Below, one piece after another: positions 44,253-55,900 of a stretch of 64,000 nt of DNA. The translations under genes and the position numbers were made by a program. The stretch lies in contig JADKFC010000003.1 of NCBI GenBank assembly GCA_016717655.1, positions 310,001-374,000 on the forward strand. The letters are read 5' to 3'. The notes below the pieces were generated by a model. It was given only the letters and a program-made list of their open reading frames with translations. It was not told where the DNA came from and did not search any database. This DNA is from Saprospiraceae bacterium (GTDB lineage Bacteria; Bacteroidota; Bacteroidia; Chitinophagales; Saprospiraceae). Position 1 is the first letter of the stretch, and every line of letters starts with the position of its first letter.

Positions 44253-46498
44253 TTATTTTATTTCAAATTTTCGGAAGGCTACATAGCAGCCCGTATTTTC
44301 ATCTGTAACCACTGCATAGTATAACCCTTTTGATAAGGTTTTCGCTGCATTGGCTGCTGAGAGATCCGTATTTAAATCAGTGGTCTTAAATATTTTGATA
44401 TCACCGATAACACAATCAATACAATTGGATGCTGTGGCAACCACTGCATATCCATCGTTGCAAGTACCGCAGGTAGTGGCAAATGGAGTGACATTCAAAG
44501 AATCCATACGTGGGAGGCTTATGTTGAATACGCGTTCACAGTTGGTACCAACCAGGATGATGTTAAACTGAAAGCCTGTATTAAAAACACTTAGGTTTTC
44601 TGTAGAGTTAATTGCGGTCTGTATGTTTGCTCCTGTTATATATCCTTGTGTGAAAGGTGATGAACTTAGACTAAAGATATCTTTATTACATGAGATAGGA
44701 GTGGGTGATACAAAAAGATTACTGGCCAGAAATGCGGAACATCCCTGGTTTGAACATCCATTGGCATCGGTAATTGTTAAACAATAAGTACCTGCTGTTG
44801 CCGGTGAAATGGTTTCTGTTGTAGCGCCGTTGCTCCACTGGTACGAGAAAGGAGCGACTCCACCGTATATGTTAGCTTTGAGTTTGTCTTCACAACCCCC
44901 GCTTACATAGAAACTCAACTGGCCTTTGAATTCAATGCAGAAGGTTTTATCACAATTGGCTGTTACATCGGTCACTGTTACACAATAGATGGTAAATACA
45001 GAATCCAGCGAATTTAATTGGATAGAGGGAGTCGTTTTACCATTGCTCCATTTGTAGGTGTAATTACCACTGCCGTTGCTGAGATCCACTGCAAACAAAT
45101 TATCACAATTGTAGTTGATGCTGCCCGTAAATGCGCATCCAGCATCGCACACATCCAATACAGAAGGTTGGGCATTATCTACATTTTTTATTTGTATTTC
45201 GCTGGCTTCTCCCGTTGCTTCGTTGTAGGCAAAAATCTTGTAGGTATCAAAATTTTCACACAACAACCAACTTAGATCTTCTTCAAATAAGCCTTCTGCA
45301 TTGGCCTTAAATACTTTTCTCAGGTTTTCAGTTTCAAAAACCACAATGGCGTTGGGTAAGGCGGTACCTGCACATACCACACTGCCCTTTACAATGAGTT
45401 GCTCATTATTGATTTCCACTACAAAGGTATTGAGTTGGGTGTTGTTGCTCAACGGTTCAATTTCTTTGGTAAACACCGGATTGGTACAAAAGCCACCTGT
45501 GTAGACATAAAAAGTGAGTTTTACACCCTTGGGCATCTTGCCACAAAATTCTCCATTTTCATCGGTTTGACCTGCTGAGCTATATAGACCCTCCGCCTCC
45601 ACACGAATCCAGGCATTTTTTAAGGGTTCGTTGTTTTGATTGACCACTTTTCCACACACTTCTATCAATGGGAAAGGAGCATCACAGTTCCAAAACTAAA
45701 GTGAGACACTTCACCCGTATAATTATTGTTAACAAGGGTAGCCACACCTTCTTCCTTCCACCTGCCCTTTGATTCGTCGAATGACCAAAGACCAATGGTG
45801 GCTGGTTTTGATTTACTTTGAGCCGGAATGCTGAAAGAAACTTTTTTGCCATTGCCAAGCTGTAGTTCTTCACCTGAGGTACTGCGCAGCTCTACAGCAA
45901 ACATACCGGCTGTTCCCAGTACCACGGTTCTTTTGTTTGCATCGTCGGCTACCAGGGCACCCGGCATGGTAGCATTGAGCTGGGGATCAATGGCAGAGAT
46001 CAACTTTGCACTTACTTCTACCGATCCATTAAAGGGTGCTCCACCGGCATCTACTATGGCACCAGCGGGAAAGATGAGTGTACCACCACCCGAAATGTCG
46101 ATGGCACCTCCTTTTTCTGCATCGAGGATCTTACCTTTTTCAAGCGCCAAAAGTCTGACATCAGAGTAATTTCTTGAAGCTTTAGGGTAGACCATATCGG
46201 AGCCCAAAAAATACCCGTTTTTGCGAACGGTGAGGTAGGTTCCGTTTTTGTCCATTTTTACATTCTCAAAAGAGAAGACTCCAAATTGATTGGTCCTAGT
46301 GTTGGCGCTGTATATCTGCACAACGGCATCTGCCACCGGGCGATTGTTTTCGTCGTACACAGTACCCAGGATGCTGCCGGTTGTCTCCTTCACAACCTCT
46401 GCGGTAAAGGTTGTCAACTGCTCTGATGACTCATTGAATTCATCCTTGTGGCAAGAGATAAAAAAAAGCAAACTAAAAAAGAAAATAATGAAGCGCAT
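44253..46498 (-). CDS. Surface lipoprotein with carboxypeptidase-regulatory-like and SprB-like repeats, frame broken near 45692
   Basis: About 748 residues after repair, with a lipobox (LFFISC) at the N-terminus. A carboxypeptidase-regulatory-like domain follows (GSILGTVYDENNRPVADAVV), then a beta region ending in VSHFSF. The first frame ends GTVMLLSH. Adding one T on the minus strand in the A4 run 45692-45695 gives HFSFWNCDAPFPLIEVCGKVV, which continues the second frame naturally. A second regulatory-like domain (EVCGKVVNQNNEPLKNAWI) and two SprB-like repeats (YKWSNGKTT, YQWSNGATT) follow. Without repair the second frame would need a TTG start. It lies upstream of the ECF sigma gene. Confidence 0.8.
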
Positions 46499-47128
46499 TA
46501 TGGCTGTTTGTGGATTAAAATTAAGTTTAAATCTCTATTTAAAGGGATTACTTTTATTAGAGGACTATTTTGAGTTGAACGCTCCCTGAGAAAACGAAAA
46601 AAATCTGTTTTTTTTATGGTTCAACTGGTTATTTCAGCTCGTTGGGAGCAGATCAGGTTTTTTCAATTCTTCTTTTTCAAAATTGGGTTATTGAAAGGCA
46701 ATAGATTACGTATGGAATTAATTAATATGAGTGAAAAAATGTTTTGGTTGTCCTCAAAATATTTGAATTAAAAATGACATAAGTATCAGATATACAGTAG
46801 TATACGAAGTTGTTTTTCCTGAAAAATATAAATTTCAAATAACTGAAATATAAAGTTGAGCATCTGTTTAGTTTTTACACTCCATTCAAAACTCAATGTT
46901 TTATGATTATGGATTTTAATAACCATCTGAAATTTTGAGAGGTGGACATTTTATTCATCTGGTTTTTTTTGAAGACAGTGGTATTATGGAATATTTTGAT
47001 GAGATTAAACAAGAAAGGTATTTTCAAGTTTGGACAGTATCTATTTTACTAATCTTAGATAAACAAACTCCCGTGAAACCTTTGCTCCACGGGATTAAAA
47101 AACTTAAGTAAAAATGTATTTTGGGGTT
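46499..47128. other. 630-base AT-rich intergenic region without a recognisable gene
   Basis: I find no convincing reading frame, RNA gene or mobile element. The region should hold the leftward promoter of the lipoprotein-sigma operon, but no exact TAnnTTTG is evident near its start on that strand. A hairpin near the right end (47070-47093) is listed separately. The stretch 46740-46940 is markedly AT-rich. Confidence 0.5.
47070..47093 (-). terminator. Hairpin after the DUF4252 gene
   Basis: CCCGTG (47070-47075) pairs perfectly with CACGGG (47088-47093) across a 12-base loop. It lies 36 bases past the stop of the leftward DUF4252 gene. The minus-strand tail GTTTGTTTA is only partly T-rich. Confidence 0.55.
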
Positions 47129-47878
47129 TTATTCGATCACGATTAATTTTTTCTTCAGGTTGATTCCCTTGTTTTCAAATTCGATGAAGTAGTTGCTGGA
47201 AGGAAGAGCATCACCATTGAGTCTGAAGCTGGTAGCATCCAGGCTTTGCTGGTGTACTGTGCGGCCATTCATATCAATGACTTTTACAGTACCGCCTACC
47301 ATTTTTTCAGGTACTTCGAGATTGACTTCGCTACCCCTTTTTACTGGATTGGGATACACTTTTACATCATCCATGCCCAGGTCTGATAAGCCCTGAATGC
47401 TGCCAAAGTGATCATTCTGTAATTTGCTGGTGAGCTTGCTGATTTCATTGAGGTCGATTTCACCAATCAGGTGAAAGACTACAAATTCGCTATCTGCAGC
47501 TACAATACCGATCAGTTCATGGATAATGTCATGGCTCTCGTCAACCAAAATGGCAACATTGGTTTCTTTGTCTTTAACACGGATCAATTCATCAAATCCC
47601 TTTACTTTGGCAATACCGGCCTTGAACTCAGATTGGGGATTGCTTAAGCCACCTACTCTGATAAGGTCAAATGATTTGATTTTTGAAATGAGGTCGTGGG
47701 CCTCTCTGTTTTCACCCTCTTTGGTAAGGGTTGCAGCAATGTTAAACATTCTTTCTCCTACCTGGACACGGGTGATATCTTCGCGGTCAAGAAGGTGGGA
47801 ATAGTTGGTTTCAATAAAATTTTGAGCATACGAAAAACTTGTAAATAGAAGGCAAACCAAAAAGAATATAGATCTCAT
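47129..47878 (-). CDS. DUF4252 protein with T9SS type A sorting domain
   Basis: A 249-residue exported protein: signal peptide (SIFFLVCLLFTSFSYAQ), a DUF4252-type domain (residues about 20-165) including NVAILVDESHDIIHELIGIVA, and a T9SS type A domain (VYPNPVKRGSEVNLEVP ... NYFIEFENKG). The function of DUF4252 is unknown; in most relatives the domain is carried by a short lipoprotein rather than a T9SS cargo, which makes this version distinctive (family knowledge, not checked). The start at 47878 gives MRSIFFLV; the frame continues upstream to 47947 but with no signal-like sequence. Confidence 0.8.
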   Translation of the reverse strand: MRSIFFLVCLLFTSFSYAQNFIETNYSHLLDREDITRVQVGERMFNIAATLTKEGENREAHDLISKIKSFDLIRVGGLSNPQSEFKAGIAKVKGFDELIRVKDKETNVAILVDESHDIIHELIGIVAADSEFVVFHLIGEIDLNEISKLTSKLQNDHFGSIQGLSDLGMDDVKVYPNPVKRGSEVNLEVPEKMVGGTVKVIDMNGRTVHQQSLDATSFRLNGDALPSSNYFIEFENKGINLKKKLIVIE

Positions 47879-48139
47879 GATAGATGGTTGTTTAGATGTA
47901 AAAAAGTGTTTTAATTCCGGTTTCCCGGAGGTCTTGTTGGTTGACAAGATTTGCGCATATTGTCTTAACTCTTCCTTGACGCTTATGGTTAAAAAAATGT
48001 TACAGGGCTTTTTGTAATTGTTTTCATTTTATCGACGAAATGCCGGTTAAAAGGATATAAGGGCAGGAAAAGGAAGGAGAAAATATTGTTTTTTAATGAT
48101 AAATGGCAAAAAACTACCATTGATGATCAAAACCAAACA

Positions 48140-48841
48140 TCATAGTTCCGACCAGGGGCCCATGAGATCGGGCTCCAAAAAATTGTGTTTCATGTGTTCA
48201 AAAAAAACGGGAGCCGAAATTTCTTCACCCCCAAAACTGGCTAGATAGGGATTGTACACCTGGCAATCAATGAGGCTGAAATTGTATTTTTCCAAAAACC
48301 AGGCCAGTGAAATCATAGCAAAACGGGAGGCATTCGACGTGAAACTGAACATAGATTCTCCGGTAAAGACCCTGCCCACGGCTATGCCGTAAAGGCCGCC
48401 TACCAGCTGACCTTCCTGCCATACTTCCACACTATGGGCGTAACCTTGTAGATGCATCTCAGTATATACTTTAATAAAGTGGTCTGAGATCCAGGTAGAA
48501 GCCTGGTCTTTTCTTTTGGCTCTGGCACATTGTTTTATCACCGTTTCAAACTGGGTATCGAAGGTGACGGTAAACTTATCATTATTGAAATAGCTGCGGA
48601 TGCTTTTGGGTATTTTAATAAGACTTGGTTCGATCACGTACCTTTTAGAGGGAAAATAAAAGGCGCCTATTTTATCAACATTGTCCCATGGAAAGATGCC
48701 AAAACGATAACAATTAAGCAAAGTTGAGGGGTTATCCATAAAGGCGTAACACAAAAGCCCCTGCTCATCTGCAACATACGGGTGTGGCATAGTGCCATCC
48801 TGGTTGTTGTAAAGTATTACCCTGGGAGAATGATAAAGCAT
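48140..48841 (-). CDS. aat: Leucyl/phenylalanyl-tRNA-protein transferase
   Basis: Adds Leu or Phe to proteins with N-terminal Lys or Arg, marking them for ClpS/ClpAP. It is 233 residues long. Family motifs are YRFGIFPW, TWISDHFIKVYTEMHLQGYAHSVEVW, LVGGLYGIAVGRVFTGESMFS and the late DCQVYNPYLASFGGEEI. It lies 39 bases downstream of clpS on the same strand, so both parts of the N-degron pathway are encoded together. The start at ATG 48841 retains the YVADEQGLL region at the expected distance. Confidence 0.95.
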   Translation of the reverse strand: MLYHSPRVILYNNQDGTMPHPYVADEQGLLCYAFMDNPSTLLNCYRFGIFPWDNVDKIGAFYFPSKRYVIEPSLIKIPKSIRSYFNNDKFTVTFDTQFETVIKQCARAKRKDQASTWISDHFIKVYTEMHLQGYAHSVEVWQEGQLVGGLYGIAVGRVFTGESMFSFTSNASRFAMISLAWFLEKYNFSLIDCQVYNPYLASFGGEEISAPVFFEHMKHNFLEPDLMGPWSEL

Positions 48842-48880
48842 TTAAAATTATATAGATGGTCTGAAGTAAGTCAGACGAAA

Positions 48881-49192
48881 TTACCTGCTTTCTACTTCGG
48901 TTTCAATAACAGCAGACAGCCCTCGGTCAAGTAGAGCGTCTTTCAAGGGCTTAAGAGAATCAAAGGGGCCGGTTTTTACAATTGCCTTGCCTTTAAAGTG
49001 GATGATCAGCGAAAGTTGTTCGGATTGTTCGTGGGTGTGGTTGCAAACATCCATTAAGCATTGGATGACCCAGTCAAAGGTATTGTGATCATCGTTGTAT
49101 ATGATCAGGTATGCCACGGTGCCTTCGGTCGTTTGGTCGAGGACCAACTGTTCTTCTGATTCTTCAAACTTGTGACTAAGGTGTGGATCCAT
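48881..49192 (-). CDS. clpS: ClpS, N-degron adaptor of the Clp protease
   Basis: A 103-residue adaptor that delivers substrates with destabilising N-terminal residues to ClpA or ClpC. It has the substrate-pocket motif YNDDHNTFDWVIQCLMDVC (family pattern NDDxxT), then HxxxxxQLSLIIHFKGKAIVKTG and RGLSAVIE. A ~20-residue acidic N-terminal extension matches the usual flexible arm. It starts two bases after the peroxiredoxin stop and precedes aat. Confidence 0.95.
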   Translation of the reverse strand: MDPHLSHKFEESEEQLVLDQTTEGTVAYLIIYNDDHNTFDWVIQCLMDVCNHTHEQSEQLSLIIHFKGKAIVKTGPFDSLKPLKDALLDRGLSAVIETEVESR

Positions 49193-49194
49193 GT

Positions 49195-49668
49195 TTAATC
49201 CTTTAAGGTTTGCAATAATTGCTGAATGGCAACAAAATTAGGAAGCTCGCCCGCATTTTCCAAAACTTCTGCATACCTAATTTTTCCAAAACGATCAATT
49301 ACAAAGGCAGCTCGTTTGGAAACCCCTTTTAAACCACCTGCAAATTCAGGATAAAGCACACCATATTGGATTGAAACCGCCTTGTTGAAGTCGCTCAACA
49401 AAGGAAAATTGTAACCTTGTGCTTCTTTAAATGCAGCCAGAGAAGCCGGTGCATCTACTGAAATCGCAAAGATCTGTGCTTCCCAACCGTCATACATGGC
49501 TTTATTGTCGCGGATATCACACAATTCTTTGGTACAAACACCGGTGAAAGCGAATGGGAAAAAAAGTATAACCACATTTTGTCCTTTGTATTCCGACAAA
49601 GTGATTTTGGTCCTATCTGATGAAGTTAGGGTAAAATTGGGAGCGTTATTGCCAATACTGAGTTGCAC
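49195..49668 (-). CDS. Peroxiredoxin (AhpC/TSA family, AhpE/BCP-like)
   Basis: A 157-residue cytosolic thiol peroxidase. The peroxidatic Cys45 lies in FPFAFTGVCTKELC, with a second Cys50 five residues on that could act as the resolving Cys. The fold continues with ISVDAPASLAAFKEAQ and FPLLSDFNK, and ends with RYAEVLENAGELP. It is the first gene of a peroxiredoxin-clpS-aat run with a two-base gap to clpS, linking peroxide defence with N-degron proteolysis in one transcript. Confidence 0.92.
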   Translation of the reverse strand: MQLSIGNNAPNFTLTSSDRTKITLSEYKGQNVVILFFPFAFTGVCTKELCDIRDNKAMYDGWEAQIFAISVDAPASLAAFKEAQGYNFPLLSDFNKAVSIQYGVLYPEFAGGLKGVSKRAAFVIDRFGKIRYAEVLENAGELPNFVAIQQLLQTLKD

Positions 49669-49837
49669 GGATATCGTTTTTGAACTTAATCGAACAAAGA
49701 TAGAAGGAGATGATTCTTTTTTCTCTTAAAATTTGAAAAATTGTCAAAATTGGTCGCAGAATTAAGGGTAAACCCCAATTTAACTACTTAATTATCAATA
49801 AATGACAAAAATCCGACACATATTTAAATATTTTATA

Positions 49838-49845
49838 TATATTTG
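49838..49845 (+). promoter_or_regulatory. -7 promoter element TATATTTG of the giant adhesin
   Basis: An exact TAnnTTTG, 61 bases before ATG 49907 and within a very AT-rich stretch. It leaves a leader that contains the palindrome at 49871-49882. Confidence 0.5.
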
Positions 49846-49870
49846 CGTACTGATGCCCTGATTACCGATT

Positions 49871-49882
49871 AACAATATTGTT
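49871..49882. promoter_or_regulatory. Perfect 12-base palindrome AACAATATTGTT in the adhesin leader
   Basis: AACAAT and ATTGTT are exact reverse complements with no spacer. It lies between the -7 element and the start codon, a position where a dimeric regulator could block transcription or the leader could fold. Confidence 0.35.
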
Positions 49883-49906
49883 AATATATTATTTTAGATC
49901 ATCAAT

Positions 49907-52900
49907 ATGGGTCTACACCTAGAATACTACAGCCTCTTGAGGCAGTTCTTGCCTATTTCTTTTCTATTTATCATCCTGGGTAGTAGTAAGGCGCAATCGT
50001 CGTGTACAGTACGTGTGGCCGAAGAGCCCATTGCTGTCGCAGCCCTAGCCAAGCCTACCAAAGCTGATCAGATCATTGCTCTTGCGCAAAAAGAGTGGTT
50101 GTCGATTGATAAATCGATGGTTGCCGATGATGCACACGCCAGGGTAGTGATGGATGGCCAGTATTATTCTTCAACACTAAGCTTAACACAACTTGGGTTT
50201 AATCTCCCCCAAGGAGCTACCATTCTGGGCATCAAGGTCAATTTGGAGGGCAGGAGACAAGGCAATGGGACCCTCAAAGAATTTAGTGTAAGACTGGTTT
50301 CCGGCAATGCAGTATCCGCCAACATGGCTGGCAAGGGCTACAATGCCATGAATGTCTGGGCCAAAAACAGCACCGATAAAAAATGGAGTTATGGCTTTGC
50401 AGACCACCTTTGGGGTATCAACTGGACGGCAGCCATGATCAACGATCCTTCTTTTGGCTTACAAATTCAACTTATCAACTTTTCTACCCAAAGCGTTGAA
50501 GCAATGTTGGATGGTGCCACCATCGAAGTGACCTACCTGCCACTAGCAACCTTTTGCCTGACCGATGTGTTTTCGGTTTATGTAGATCAAAGACCAGACG
50601 GTTGCAAATACATGTGGCAGGTTCCTCAGGGCTTTGAATGGACATCAAAAAGTACCAACAATTACATCGTTGATTTTAAAGCATCCTATGCACAGCCAGG
50701 CATCTATCCTTTTTGTGTTGATATATATGGTTATCAAAATGAATACCTGGGTAGTTGCTGCAGAGACATTCGCATTCGCAATTGCACCCCATCAACCCTT
50801 GGCAATTTTGTATGGAATGACATCAATTACAATGGTATTCAGGACAGCGGAGAGCCTGGTATCAAAGATGTAAAAGTTGAGTTGTACAACAGCGACAATG
50901 TGTTGGTGCAAACCGTGACAACCAATGCATCCGGGCAGTATCTGTTTACCAACATTACAGAAGCCAGTTATTATATAATTGTTAAGCTGCCCGCGGATTA
51001 TGTAGCCACGATTAGTAATAGTAACGATCTGCAAAACAACAGTGATTTTATCAGCGGCAATAACCGCACTGAAACCTTTTTCCTTCCCTTTGGAAGCAAC
51101 CGCACAGATGTTGATTTTGGTCTTGTCAAAAAATTGAAAATCGGTGATTTTGTATGGGAAGACCTCAACTACAATGGCATTCAGGATGGTGGAGAACCGG
51201 GAATTACCAATGTCGTGGTAAAACTTTACAACGGCGCAGGCACACTTGTCCAAAGTGTGGTCAGCGATGCCAATGGAAAATATTCATTTGACAATGTGCC
51301 GGCAGCACAATACGAATTAGAATTTGTGGCCGGTTCATCTTATCTACCCACCAGGGTCCAGCAGGGCAGTGCAGCTGTAGATAGCGACATCCAATCTAAT
51401 GGTCGAACCGGACTGATCAATATGCAAAACACGTCTGTCCAAACAGCTATTGATGCCGGCTTCTATCGCCTTGGATCGATTGGCGATTTTGTGTGGAACG
51501 ACCTCAACAATGACGGTAAACAATCTCCTCAAGAACCGGGCACCCCGGATCTGACCCTCTATCTTTTGAATGAATTGGGCCAGGTAATAGATACCACTAC
51601 CACCAATGCAAGTGGTCAATATCTTTTTAATGCTCTTTTACCCGGACAATATAAAGTTAAAATTATACTTCCGTTATTTACCGAACCCACGCAGCTTCTT
51701 ACTGGCCCCGGCTCATCTAAATTGGAAACGGTAAATGGCATGTTTGTTTCACGGCCTGTAACCCTGATCTCAAATCAAAATGTAACAGACAATGACCTGG
51801 GCTATATTGAAATCAACAGCGCCGTGGGCGGTTATGTTTTTCGCGATTTCAACAACAATGGCGCCAGAGATAATAACGAACCTGGCATACCAGCCATAGA
51901 AGTGACCCTCATTCGCGAAAACCTCCAAGTAGTAAGTACGATTACTACAGGCAACGATGGTTTCTATCAATTCGACAACCTTCAACAGGGTGGGTATTTT
52001 ATATCCTGTACTATTGCCGATACCCTACAGTTTACAGATGCAGACGCAGCCACCGATGACATAGATTCAGATATCCTGGACCGCATAGGCACTGGCTTTA
52101 CCAATCTCATTGATTTGCTGGCAGGAGATTCATTGACCCACTTTTATGCAGGGGTATGCAGGCGCAGCTGTATTGGTGACAGGGTTTGGAGAGACGCTGA
52201 TTACAACGGAGTTCAGGACACCGGGGAGTCAGGACTTGAAGGTATAGTGGTTACTTTAAATGACGAAGCAGGTAGTGCTTTGGATCAAACCACTACAGAT
52301 GTTGATGGCAAATACAACTTTGAAAATCTGCCCGTAGGCCATTATCAAATCCAGGTAAGCGTACCACAGGGCTCTATCGTAACCCGAATCCAGCAAGGGG
52401 CTCCTTCACTTGACAGTGACATAAGCCCGGATGGACTGGCTTCCGACGTAGTATTGCCTTTGGGCATTGATAATAAGGATGTTGATGCGGGTCTTACCTT
52501 GTCTTTAGAATTAGGCGATTTTGTATGGGAGGATATCAATTACAATGGCCTCCAGGATACAGGAGAACCCGGAATCGAAGGAGTGGCTGTAAAAGCATTG
52601 GATGCTTCAGGCAACTTGCTGGCAGAAACCCTGACAGGGGCTGACGGAAAATACCTGTTGAGTCAGCTACCCTCCATTGATATGGAGTTGACCTTTGAGG
52701 TAGAAGATCCTGTTAAGGCTACCCAGTCAAATATATCAGATCCCACCACCAATAGTGATATCAACAATCTAGGCTCCACCGGCTTGATTACGCTTGCCGG
52801 CCAAAGCAGCAATAAGAACATCGACGCAGGTTTGTACAGGGAAAGTTGTATTGGCGATTTTATCTGGCTGGATCAAAATGGAAATGGCATTCAGGATACA

Positions 52901-55900
52901 GATGATAGAGGACTCTGGGATGTGATGGTAGTGCTGTATAACGAAGCAGGCATTCAACAACAAATATACTTCAGCAATGAAACCGGCAGGTATGAGTTTT
53001 GTGGCTTAAAACCTGGCAATTACTACCTTACCGCTCAACCGGTAAATGGTTATTTTCCAACCCTGGCAGGGTTGGGATCAGTGCTACAGGATGCAGGCAA
53101 TGGTGAATACAAAACAGCGATATTTACCTTGGTTTCAGGCAATACCCTGGACGACCTGGATTTGGGATTTGTTTACCGGCCTCAATCCAAAGTTTGTGGC
53201 ATTGTATTTTCTGATGAGAATGCAGATGGAAGATTTACCTTAAATGAACCTGGAATTTATAATGCAAAAGTAGAAATACAAGATGTAGACTTTAATTTTG
53301 TTGCTCAGGTGCTAACCAATGAAGAAGGAAAGTATTGTTTTGAAGAGGTCCTTCCTGGTAGTTATTACTTTAAATTTTCAATTGGTGACAGCCTGCAATT
53401 CACAACAGCCAACATTGGCACAGATGATGCAGACAGTGATGCAGAAGGAACAATAGATATAGGTATAACATCATTGGTTGCCATACAACCGGCTACGGAT
53501 ATCAACCATGTTTTTGCAGGTACCACCTACCGGTCCACTATAGCGGGCTTTGCCTGGTTTGACTTTGCCAAAGACGGATTGCGGGGAGGAACAGAACCCG
53601 GTATTTCAGGTATTTCGATTGAACTTTTGGATGAAGCAGGACTCAGCCTTGCATCCACTACCACTGGATCAGATCCGGCAGGATATTACAGTTTCAACAA
53701 ATTGCCAAGAGGCAATTACAAAATTAAATTCCAAACCAATCCCAATTTTGAATTTACAATCAAAGGAGTAGATCCTATCAATGGATCGTATGCCAACGCC
53801 GATGGTGTTACAGACGTATTGACCGCCTTGCCCAACGAAGATTTACTTACCATCAATGGAGGCTATGCTTTTAAAGGTGGTGGCATCGAAGGAACCGCCT
53901 GGAAAGACTTAAATAAAAATAAGGAAAGAGATACGGATGATGACATCTTGTCATTGGTGAATGTGCATTTGTATGATGGTCTGGGCCAATTGTTGCAGAC
54001 TACACAGACCGACTTTTCAGGAAGTTATTCCTTTTTTCCAGTCAACAGTGGTTTGTATTACGTAGTCTTTGACACCTTCCCTGAATTGTCATTTGTTAAG
54101 CCTGATCCTTTGTTTTTAAATTCAGATGTCAACCATGAAAATGGACGAGGCAGTACGCGCTACATTACGGTAGTCAATGGTACCATTGAGGCTGGCATTG
54201 ATGCAGGATACTACGATATTCAATCTTACCTTACCGGCACTGCCTGGGAAGACAGAAATGGCAATGGAGCTTTGGAGGTGACAGACACCGTGTGGAGAGA
54301 CATCAAAGTAAGATTGTGGTCAAATGGAATGGCCATAGACAGTACCCTTACCGATGAAAACGGACTGTATTTATTGGGTCCCTTATTGCCTGGAAAATAT
54401 CGAATTCAATATGTAAACACGGATAGTAATTATACCATCACCTACCAGCATGTAGCGGGACTGGATACCTTACTCGATAGCGACATCAATGCAGAAGGGT
54501 TTACCGATACCATTTTGGTGGGAGAATGTTTGGTGATTGGAGGCATCAACGGAGGGTACCGGGGTTTTGGAAAAATGGAAGGAGAAGGCTTTGTGGATGA
54601 AAATGAAAACGGACTCAATGACGAAGGCATAGAGGCACTGAATGACATCCAGGTGAGCCTTATAGATCCATTCGACAATGTAGTGGCAAGTGATACCACC
54701 AGAGAAATAAATGGAGAACAGGGAAGATTTGCCTTTGAAAAGATACCGGCGGGCAATTATCGGATGCGGGTAAAGAGACCTTTGTTTTATGTTTTTACCT
54801 TGCAGAATACGGGGGGAGGAAGTCAGGAAGACATTGACTCTGATGTACTTTTGAACTCCAATACCTATGCTTTTTCAGACCCTATAGGCATACGCAAAGA
54901 TGAGACCGTAGATGACCAAGACTTTGGCTTAGTATTCAGAACACCGGCCATTTCGTCGATCAGAGGTCAGGTGTGGACAGAAAACATCATAGATGGTCAG
55001 CGCGCTGTTGGCGAACTGCCGGTGCAAGGCATGACCATGGGCTTGTATAAGAGCGATGACAGTTTGGTAAAACAAACCACAACCGATGCGGAGGGTAAAT
55101 ACCTTTTTGATCAGTTGATCGAAGGTTTTTATTATGTCAAAGCAGAATTGGCGGCCGGCAAGACTTACACATTTTATAAAGAGGGAAGCGATTTTACCAT
55201 AGATTCAGACTTCAGTGACGAATACAGGCAAGATGCTACACTGCTCTTTTATTTAGGTATATCGGCCGATACGATGGCCCTGGATTTGGGGGTCACGGAA
55301 GAGTTGCAATTGGGTGATTTTGTATGGGATGACCTCAATGACAATGGCCTCCAGGATGCACAGGAACCGGGCTTGACGGGCGTTAAAGTTTCGGTAGTGC
55401 GGAATGACAACAAAGTAGTAAAAACAACAACCACCGATGGCTCTGGCAAGTACCAGATGGTGCGAATACCGGCGGGTAATTATCGTTTGGTTTTTAATCA
55501 ACCTACAGGCTATAGCAGTGCCAAAAAGCAGGCCGGTGGTTCAGCCATTGACAGCGATATCAACGAAGACGGGCGTAGTGATTTGTTTTTCTATCCGGCA
55601 CCAGCAGTACGAAACGACCTGGATGCAGGATTTGTAAAAAATGGCAGCATTGGCGACTTTGTGTGGATTGATTTTAATGCCAATGGCATCCAAAACAGCG
55701 GTGAACCCGGCAAAGACAGCGTGGTCATCAACCTGTACAATGATGCCGGACAATTGGTAAAAACCACCCAGAGTTTTACCAACATGGCATCCGGTGTGCA
55801 GGGGCAATATATATTTTCCAATGTAAGACCAGGGTCTTATTTTCTGGAATTTATAACCCCCTCTCAATACCAAATTGTACCCCAAGACATCGGTGATGAT

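Noticed and set aside
45665..45668. Two overlapping genes with a TTG start at the lipoprotein junction
   Set aside because: One added base gives continuous sequence (HFSFWNCDAPFP) across the junction, so a single gene is the simpler reading.
46499..47128. Possible small RNA or remnant gene in the AT-rich gap
   Set aside because: No promoter-terminator pair, tRNA-like fold or codon bias could be supported by reading alone.
50792..51253. Reading frames on the minus strand inside the giant adhesin (also near 51344, 54442, 55541)
   Set aside because: They recur at the same repeat positions and are antisense shadows of the SdrD_B-like codons.
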